A DNA stretch of 64,000 bases from Bombyx mori (taxonomy: Eukaryota > Arthropoda > Insecta > Lepidoptera > Bombycidae), in contig NC_085127.1 in the NCBI RefSeq assembly GCF_030269925.1, positions 3,107,501 to 3,171,500 of the forward strand, given 5' to 3'. Shown here piece by piece: positions 57,528 to 64,000 of the stretch. The notes beneath the pieces are model-generated. The model ran no database searches. It was not told where the DNA came from and was given only the letters and a program-made list of their open reading frames with translations. Made by a program: the position numbers and the translations under genes. How positions within the stretch are numbered: position 1 is the first letter of the stretch; each line of letters starts with the position of its first letter.

Positions 57528-58281
57528 CTAGCGACCCGCCCTCACTTCGCTTCGGAAACTGTAATTTATTATTGATCTCTCCACTATTTTATGAATGTTA
57601 TTATACATATAAACCTTCCTCTTTAATCACTCTATCTATTAAAAAAAAGAAATTATGTAGTGTCGTGGGACACCAGGTAGGAACGAAGTTCCTTCGGCTA
57701 ATGTAGAATCGACACAAATTGCAAAAAAAATCGTGCTCAATTTTATGTAGGTTTTCTTGATTTTTCTCTTAAATTTTGCTGATTAGTTTTTATTTAAGTA
57801 CAAGAAAGTATTTAGGAAATTCAGTCTTTAGGAAATAATAAATTACTTAAAATAAAAAAACATCGTAATTCAAATTATCAACTAAAATAACAAAATATGT
57901 CTCTTTATTTTTGTTTGACAACATAAAATTACATAGAAATAGAAAAATAGAAATAATAATAGAAAGAGAATGGATGAGAGAACGAAAAGAAAGAGGGAGA
58001 AGATAAAGGTATTATACACTTCTCGCTTGTGTATGCGACTATCGCGCCTGCGCACGTCTCATTTAACGATTTTATTCCACGCACTTTTTTCCACGGATTT
58101 TTTCTTACGGTTTTACTATCACATTTTTTTCAGCAGCAAAATCCCTATCCCCTCCAAGCCTGCCGTAAGGAACTTCGTTCCAAAAAAACCGCATCAAAGT
58201 GCGTTGCGTAGTTTTAAAGATTTAAGCATACATAGGGATATAGGGACAGAGTAAGCAACTTTGTTTTATACTATGTAGTGA
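57528..58281 (-). mobile_element. Helitron-like element of the 42.85-kb type, interrupted
   Basis: CTAG at 57528-57531 and the 5' end ...CTATGTAGTGA at 58281, flanked by A and T. Internal sequence matches 42853-43064 except for about 520 bases (57655-58185) inserted in its A-run. Confidence 0.82.
57658..58181 (+). mobile_element. Inserted element with GGAACGAAGTTCC ends
   Basis: Starts TGTCGTGGGACACCAGGTAG GAACGAAGTTCCTT and ends AAGGAACTTCGTTCC. Shares both end motifs with the 15932-16297 family but has a different interior (98 codons open at 57970, not recognised). Confidence 0.6.
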
Positions 58282-58289
58282 TTCTTACT

Positions 58290-59317
58290 AACAAAATGTA
58301 ATATTAAAAAAAATAAAATGAAATAAAGTTTAAATAAAATAAAATAAATAACACTAGTTTTCATATCCAGGCTATCGCTGACGGACTATACTCACTAAAA
58401 GACGCCCATCGCTCCCGCAAACAATCTCGAAGTACTACTAATCAACCCCTTTTAAAAAAAGGAATACTGTGTACATTGTTTTTTGATAGCTAAAATATAT
58501 TAACCCCGTGCTATGCTAAGAGGATTCCACGGTATCAAGGACGCGGCTGTTCTAGTTATCACAACGAAGCGAATAAGTGCTTCAGAGGTAGACATAGCCT
58601 GCTGACTACAGCAAGACCTACCATCACTAGCTGAGACCGGAACAAAGATTTAAAGGAGTTAAATTGTAAACTATTATGGACACTGTTATTTTCGACAAAC
58701 GCCAAATAAGTGGCAGTAACATCGATGACCTCAGCTGCATCTTCAGATGAATCGCCGATAATTGTTATCATTAAAATAAACGGAACTTTTCCGAATGAAT
58801 TATTTGCATCTACATAATCAGGTCTAATCTATGTGCTTAGTGCAAATTTGTATGCAGTTGGAACAGCGCCCTAGCGACAAACGCAGGCAAACGTTGCAAC
58901 TGCATACAAATTTGAGTTAACTTTTACGCTATCGAGAACGTTAAAAAACTCGCACTAAGCACACTGGGTGTTAAGTGCCGATAGTGTAGACATGGTCGAT
59001 GCTTAACCCTATAAGCCACAACCACAAAACATGACTGCTTCATTACAGAAATAGGTGGCGGTAATTAACAACGCAGACTCTCTTTAAGCTGTACCATTGA
59101 AATGACTACTTATATTTATATATAACTTATTTTAAACGAAGTTAAGGTTAAGTATATTACGTCACTGTTAATAAAAAAAGCGAGAGAAGTAGAGAGAGAC
59201 AGAAATACAGTGATATCTACAACCGTCTTTTGTTTTATACTTCTGTGTTCCTTGTAACAAATTTCTAAGTACTGATTGCAGTTTAAAAAAAATTTGATGT
59301 TTATAAAAATCATCATT
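58290..59317. other. Presumed fuss first intron
   Basis: Apart from the foldback MITE at 58832, AT-rich DNA. A 70-codon minus frame at 58771-58559 (MITIIGDSSEDAAEVIDVTA) is not recognised. Confidence 0.4.
58832..58963. mobile_element. Foldback MITE (copy 2)
   Basis: TGTGCTTAGTGC to GCACTAAGCACA, with GTATGCAGTTGGAAC facing GTTGCAACTGCATAC. Would form a long hairpin in RNA. Confidence 0.75.
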
Positions 59318-59424
59318 TATCGAGGTAGATGGGGCATTTACGTTGTAGATGTCTATGGACTCCGGTAATCAATTAAAACCATATGGGCCGTAAGCTCGTC
59401 CACCCATCTAAGCAATTAATAAAA
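59318..59424 (+). repeat. Bm1 3' fragment
   Basis: ATCGAGGTAGATGGGGCATT to CACCCATCTAAGCAATTAAT. Confidence 0.85.
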
Positions 59425-59769
59425 ACTTTCTTAATTATCTTCATCTAGCGATAGCGATCTGAATACAATATGCACATATTTTATATTTAAACTTACCGAA
59501 AAAATATTAAATTAGAAGTGAAAATCACATCATGATCCATTGCATAGTTTAGAGGGAATAAGTGGACATACATAAATAGAGGTTACTGTCGTACTACTAA
59601 GTGAAGATATCATGAGATTATCTTCTCATTTATTGTCAGTGATGCGTATTAAGAATTAACGACGTATATTTGTTAAAAATCCGAGACATTGACAGTGAAC
59701 TTTAAAGATATTTAATTATTAGAATTGACAAGCTCTCTGTCGAGAAATTTATAACGATTTACTGTCTGA

Positions 59770-60070
59770 AAACATTAGTAAAAATAATAGTTTAAAAAAA
59801 CTAACAAAATACGCTTTTATAGAAAATCCAACTACAAAATAGAAAATAAATTTTGTTCGTTTTTTAAACTATTATTTATTTTTCACTTTTTAGCTGAATT
59901 TTAATTTGTTTTTTTTTTTATTTTTTATTGTTGAATTGTCATCGGTCCTCCGAATTTCGAGTTAATCCGACGTTTTGAAGGGGTCAAAATTATGTTCAAA
60001 GATTCCGTTACATACTAACATACTAACGTAGGTACATACGTCTGAAGCTAATAAAAGCGGGGAGGTACAG
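59770..60070 (+). repeat. Diverged repeat, related to 44560-44920
   Basis: TTTTTTAAACTATTATTTAT, TTGTCATCGGTCCTCCGAAT and GAAGCTAATAAAAGCG match the other copy. Confidence 0.5.
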
Positions 60071-60419
60071 TAGAAAAAATAGCCCTTTTTTCGCTGAACA
60101 TTCTTTAAAGCGACGAGGACAGGAAAAATAATTAGATTGACTACACCTCTACATTATATCTCTAAGTTGCTACTTAAATTATTCCTATTTAAACCAAAAA
60201 GATAATGGTTTTTCATCATCCCTAAAACTGTGAATATTTTTTTTTATCATTTATCAGAAATTTAGTTCCAATTTTAACAAAGTAACACCCGAGACATCTG
60301 CTACGAAAACAATTAAGTATCCGACAAGTCGAAACAAACTTTTAGTGTTTGCGCAATTCATTACAATTACGTCTGTGATCCCCAAAAAGCTATGTGAATA
60401 TTAAATAGTTTGAACTCAC

Positions 60420-60511
60420 ATTCGAATCTCGTGTAAATTTCACAGTGAAAAGAAAACACAATGTGCACTCATTACAAACGCGCGACGACTCTATCACCGT
60501 AGCGACACTGA
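60420..60511 (-). promoter_or_regulatory. Putative first non-coding exon of fuss
   Basis: Minus-strand segment beginning at an arthropod-type initiator (TCAGT at 60511-60507, another at 60539-60535) and ending at a GTGAGT donor (GT at 60419-60418). It sits in a locally GC-richer patch in an otherwise AT-rich window. The next supported minus-strand acceptor without an upstream partner is the fuss exon at 38168. The link is inference. Confidence 0.4.
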
Positions 60512-60760
60512 CAGTCTGCAGAATACAGGAGACTACTGATCCGCCTTCGCCCGCCCTACACTCCGACTAACCAATCGCAGACCCTTCAAAACCTTATTTG
60601 AACTAAAGCAGCCAACGAGAATGGCCGCAAAAAGTTATTTACCTCAAACCTCCGCCCTCCCTCGCCCTCTTTACTTATCGATTGTACCGCCCAGAGCACT
60701 TATTTAAGGCGGCACGAGTGATTTAATTTTGTGATTGAAATTACAAGTATGATGTTATTA
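60512..60760 (-). promoter_or_regulatory. Putative fuss promoter region
   Basis: GC-richer, low-copy segment just upstream of the proposed first exon. It contains a CCAAT motif (plus-strand ACCAATCGCAG near 60569), G-rich runs on the minus strand, and TTAAATAAG near 60700 on the minus strand. No mobile element interrupts it. Confidence 0.4.
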
Positions 60761-60769
60761 ATTTGTTTG

Positions 60770-61273
60770 CGCCCGAATCGTTCCAATACAACACGCTCCG
60801 ATTGAACGAACACATTCTGATTCGATTTGTACTAGGTAATATTTTAGTTATTTGATTTGGAGGTATATTCTATTTTATATAATCTAATTGATAAGTAAAT
60901 TAATATTGAAAAATCAATTTTTTTTTGATAAAATTATGAAGTAGCTCATAGTAGTTTCTTTTGTGTTATGTATAAATTAATGTATTTTTATTGATTTTGG
61001 GATGACACTAAAAACATTGGATAAAAATTTGTTTTTCTTTGAGTTTTTTTCCTTCTAATTATTCTGTAAGGAGCATTAATATTTGATTGTGGTATTGATT
61101 AAGAAATGATGTAGGTAATAATTTCACTATATTCTTTCGTTCTCTTTGGAAGTTTTTAGGTAATAATTGCACGAGTATCAATGGTAGTAACAATTTCTCT
61201 TGCTTGTCTTGTTATTCGGACGACTTGTTACCTGTTTAGTTACCTCTCACTTATATAATAAGTAAAGTAGTTA
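60770..61273. other. Upstream of proposed fuss promoter, nothing recognised
   Basis: Very AT-rich, no open frame and no repeat recognised. Confidence 0.5.
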
Positions 61274-61389
61274 AAGTAGGCAGCGCCTTGGCTCTGCTCC
61301 TGGCATCGCTGAAGTCCATGGGCGACGGTAACCACTTACCATCAGGTGGGTCGTACGCTCGTATGCCAACAAAGGCAATAAAAAAAAAT
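61274..61389 (+). repeat. CR1/Jockey-like LINE tail
   Basis: GTAGGCAGCGCCTTGGCTCT through CCAACAAAGGCAATAAAAA. Confidence 0.85.
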
Positions 61390-61745
61390 CCTCTTGTTAT
61401 GTTACCTCTCACTTATATAATACTTTACCAGCAGAATTAGTGTAACTATAAGCTCAACATAAATAAAGAATTCTATTCTTAGCATCAAAATACGCAGTTA
61501 AGGTTTTTGTTAAATAAAACGCGAACAATACAGCGCTTAAAATAAATTAGTATTTAAGTTTTAATATTAAGAAATTTAAAATAGTTGATTAATATAAAAT
61601 AGGTAGTTTGATATGTTGACTCCGGTGCATCCGGGGTCCAATCGTGGAGAGTTGAAGACGTGGCCTTTCCGTCAAGACTGAAATTGTTTTTCTGTTTACT
61701 AAATTGGCTTTAGGATCGTTACTCCTTCATCAAGCATTTTATATA

Positions 61746-62010
61746 CGGCCGTCTGATGTAGTGGTAAGTGACATGGTCACTACACAAGGGGGTCGCTGGT
61801 TCGAATCCCGCCAAGGGAAGATATTTGTATGATAAATATAAATGTCTTTTCCAGGATTATGGATGTATATTAAATATATGTATGTGTATAACGAAAATCT
61901 TACATTTATATCCGTTATCTGGTTCCTGTAACACAAGTTCTTTACGAACTTATCACGGGACCAGTTAACGTGGTGTGATTGTTAGTAAATATTTATTTAT
62001 TTATTTATTA
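61746..62010 (+). mobile_element. tRNA-derived SINE (family A)
   Basis: Same head and body as 22968-23222 (GTCTGATGTAGTGGTAAGTG; GGTTCGAATCCCGCCAAG), ending in a TTTA-type repeat. Confidence 0.85.
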
Positions 62011-62059
62011 TATAAATAAAAAAGTTACGATAAAAAGGAAAGACTAATTATATACTAGT

Positions 62060-62205
62060 CAATGTGGATTTTCTTCTAATAAATATTAAAGAGACCGGAA
62101 AGTTTACACCCGAACTCTAAATTGATTTTATACCAAAGATACAGATTCCGGGAATCGAACCCAGAGAAGGAGCTTCGGTCACAACCACTACACCGATGAG
62201 GAGAC
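62060..62205 (-). repeat. tRNA-derived SINE head
   Basis: Minus strand shows TCGGTGTAGTGGTTGTGACC and GGGTTCGATTCCCGGAATCT, tRNA-like A and B boxes without a closing acceptor stem; an AT-rich body follows. Confidence 0.6.
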
Positions 62206-62663
62206 TAATTAAAAACAAAACTACATGGCACAGCAGGTGATCGACTCTATCAAATCATCGGCAATAAATATTATCTCGATCTGAGCCCTCCGTATTGTGA
62301 TGAGTGGATACACGGTGTCATAACGAATCAGCCAGTCTAGAGATTTAACCCTCAATTATGGAATTAAGCCTCGCTGAAGGGTTGGAAGCAACCCCTGTTT
62401 TGACGATTTATAGGGTTGGGAATACATTATGGCAAGTGTGTAACTATGGTATCGATAACTGTGAATTTGTTTTAAAGGAGGATTTTGCACATATAGTGAT
62501 ATCTCATGCTCACGAACCACCTCACGGTATTCATCCGCTGCCTGTACAACTATACAGTCTGCTTGTGCCTCAAAGCAGTGATGCGTTCCTGTTTGTCGAC
62601 CTCATGCTTTGAGGTGAACGTTGACATTTACGCTGTGATATTTACTCGGAATGGTGATAATCC

Positions 62664-62787
62664 ATACCAATAGTACCAACTCTTATGAAGCTATAAGTTA
62701 TTACAGCTCATAGCAACACCAATCGATACCAATGGTACCAACTCTTCCAAAGCTATAAGTTATTAGAGTTCATAGCAACTACAATAT
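62664..62787. repeat. Two-unit tandem duplication, period 62
   Basis: ATACCAATAGTACCAACTCT and ATACCAATGGTACCAACTCT begin two similar units that continue through AGCTATAAGTTATTA. Confidence 0.88.
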
Positions 62788-62819
62788 GAATATCGCCTCA
62801 CCTTGAAAGATCATATTTA

Positions 62820-63130
62820 CACGAAACTGTGTGTTTATTTATATAAAACGTCGGACCAACTTATCCATTCTGAAGGAGCTCAGTATTACAACAAGGCTGT
62901 CCGCTATCTGCTTCCAAAGTATTCTCATGTACTTCGGTCACATCGCTCGTAGAGATCCCGATGACTTAGAGCAGCTGATGGTAGTTTTGGTGAGGTTGAC
63001 GGGAGAAGATCACGCGGACGCTCACCTACCCGCCGGTCTCATCTGGTAAAGACGCTCACGGGCCTCCCAAAAAACCGAGGCTATAAAGCCGCCGAGGACA
63101 GGAAGATGTGGGGAAGCAGTATAGAGTAGT
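62820..63130 (+). pseudogene. RTE-like reverse transcriptase C-terminal relic
   Basis: Reads RRTNLSILKELSITTRLSAI, YFGHIARRDPDDLEQLMV, then in a shifted frame RSRGRSPTRW and EDRKMWGSS. This is the GHIARR...GRPPTRW...DR.W C-terminus of RTE-type RTs, frame-broken. Confidence 0.7.
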
Positions 63131-63281
63131 TAGAATTTCAAACTAGACACGACCTTCAGTAATGAAGAGACCGACTCAGAAGAAGACGTAGTGTGTGTGT
63201 GCGAGTCTTTAATCACACATCTCAAGCTACACGAACTAAAAATGTTACCATCAAATCGACACGATTCACGTCCCTAAATCG

Positions 63282-63530
63282 ATGCTCAATACTGACATAA
63301 TGAAGTGTTGTCACGGTGCATACGGCCGTTTGTTCGTCATTGTGAGTGCCCGTGTGCGGTGGGCCTTATGTCTGGTGGCGCTGTGGGAGATCGCCTTTAT
63401 ATTTATCGTCACGGCTGTTCAACTGATAAATGTTTGCGATAAGTTCTTGAAAAGTCGCATTCGATGTTTGATTGCGTTAGTACGTTTTGAGAATCGATTT
63501 AAATCATCAGCGTGTTTTTCAATTGACAAA
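63282..63530 (+). other. Open frame with a hydrophobic run, unidentified
   Basis: Reads HGAYGRLFVIVSARVRWALC LVALWEIAFIFIVTAVQL, one or two possible membrane segments, before entering the LINE fragment at 63535. It could be an exon or chance; no splice sites stand out. Confidence 0.2.
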
Positions 63531-63534
63531 GTAC

Positions 63535-63812
63535 TAGGTAACCTCGAGGGGTTATACTTAAACTTCACCGAACGTATAGGCAAGGTCACGGGGCTCAATA
63601 TGGGATATTTTGCTAGCACCTGCCCTAACAAGAGAAATGCTCACTTGAATCTACCACCGGATCGGAATCGTGACCCACTGAGAAGATCCGGCGAGAATCT
63701 CAGTCGGCTATATCTGTGAGTTGAGTTGCTCGACGAACCCGTCGTCGGATACGATGAGAACACTGACTTAATGGCACCGAAAGTTGATCGGGAGGGTCCG
63801 AAATGACGTATT
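63535..63812 (-). repeat. Jockey-like LINE 3' fragment, inverted relative to its neighbour
   Basis: Minus-oriented family 3' UTR (AATCTACCACCGGATCGGAA; ACCCACTGAGAAGATCCGGC) extending into decayed RT C-terminal sequence. Confidence 0.8.
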
Positions 63813-63825
63813 GAAAAATCTTAGC

Positions 63826-64000
63826 TCAAGGTCATTGAATGTAAAAGGCCAACCTATACCCTGGACCAGGAAGGTCAAGTACCTGGGAGTAACCCTGGAT
63901 GCATCCATGACATTCCGTCCGCATATAAAAACAGTCCGTGACCGTGCCGCATTTATTCTCGGTAGACTCTATCCCATGATCTGTAAGCGGAGTAAAATGT
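63826..64000 (+). pseudogene. Jockey-like LINE RT fragment running off the window
   Basis: Reads KGQPIPWTRKVKYLGVTLDA, SMTFRPHIKTVRDRAAFILG, RLYPMICKRSKM in one frame to the window end, the same region as the start of the 23.6-kb copy. It may continue as a longer element beyond 64000. Confidence 0.85.

Noticed and set aside
57970..58254. 94-codon plus frame (MDERTKRKREKIKVLYTSRL)
   Set aside because: It lies across an inserted repeat and the right part of a Helitron-like element; it probably reflects composition.
62358..62612. 84-codon plus frame (MELSLAEGLEATPVLTIYRV)
   Set aside because: Part of it (AAAGCAGTGATGCGTTCCTG) resembles a decayed Bm1 body; no other support for a gene.
1..64000. 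CRISPR arrays, operons, phage or plasmid features
   Set aside because: No regularly spaced direct repeats, no clustered uninterrupted genes; the introns, SINEs and LINEs are eukaryotic.

Overview
The window is lepidopteran nuclear DNA, almost certainly silkworm (Bombyx mori or a close relative). It is AT-rich, spliced and crowded with repeats. The diagnostic repeat is the tRNA-derived SINE Bm1, with about 25 copies, three of them full-length or nearly so. No prokaryotic, CRISPR, plasmid or phage-like organisation was seen.

Two host genes are supported, both on the minus strand. (1) RpL17 (ribosomal protein uL22), 6993-11037: three coding exons join in frame to a 187-residue protein with a poly(A) signal; the last intron (3.3 kb) carries old repeats. 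(2) A SKOR/Fussel-family Ski-type corepressor (Drosophila fuss), 32594-38167: seven coding exons with compatible phases encode the Ski/Sno/Dac domain, the SMAD4-binding SAND-like zinc domain and a Ser-Pro/Arg-rich segment. The exon carrying the first ATG starts with a splice acceptor. A GC-richer, CCAAT- and initiator-containing segment with a minus-strand donor lies at about 60.42-60.6 kb, so it is proposed as the 5' end across a roughly 22-kb first intron. The 3' coding end was not found with confidence; one terminal-exon candidate is at 14997-15067.

Layout: 1-6.9 kb, intergenic with a maT (DD37D) transposon and LINE/SINE fragments. 7-11 kb, RpL17. 11-32 kb, repeats (nested Helitrons, several tRNA-type SINEs, a Jockey-like LINE reading frame, LINE tails) plus low-copy islands that look regulatory. 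32.6-38.2 kb, fuss, with repeat-derived DNA in at least five of its six introns, including a mariner split by a LINE tail. 38-60 kb, the presumed first intron, holding an RTE reverse transcriptase reading frame (47751-49178), Helitron-like elements, foldback elements and homeodomain-site-rich low-copy stretches. 60.4-60.8 kb, presumed promoter. 61-64 kb, SINEs, an RTE relic and two opposed fragments of the Jockey-like LINE, one leaving the window.

No clearly new biological system was found. The most informative observations are: a Helitron inside a Helitron with its empty site preserved elsewhere in the window; covariation in a 3' hairpin of the Jockey-like LINE; a Bm1 joined at the identical base to two dispersed copies of another element; and the fuss locus itself. 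All family names come from recognition, not from searches.
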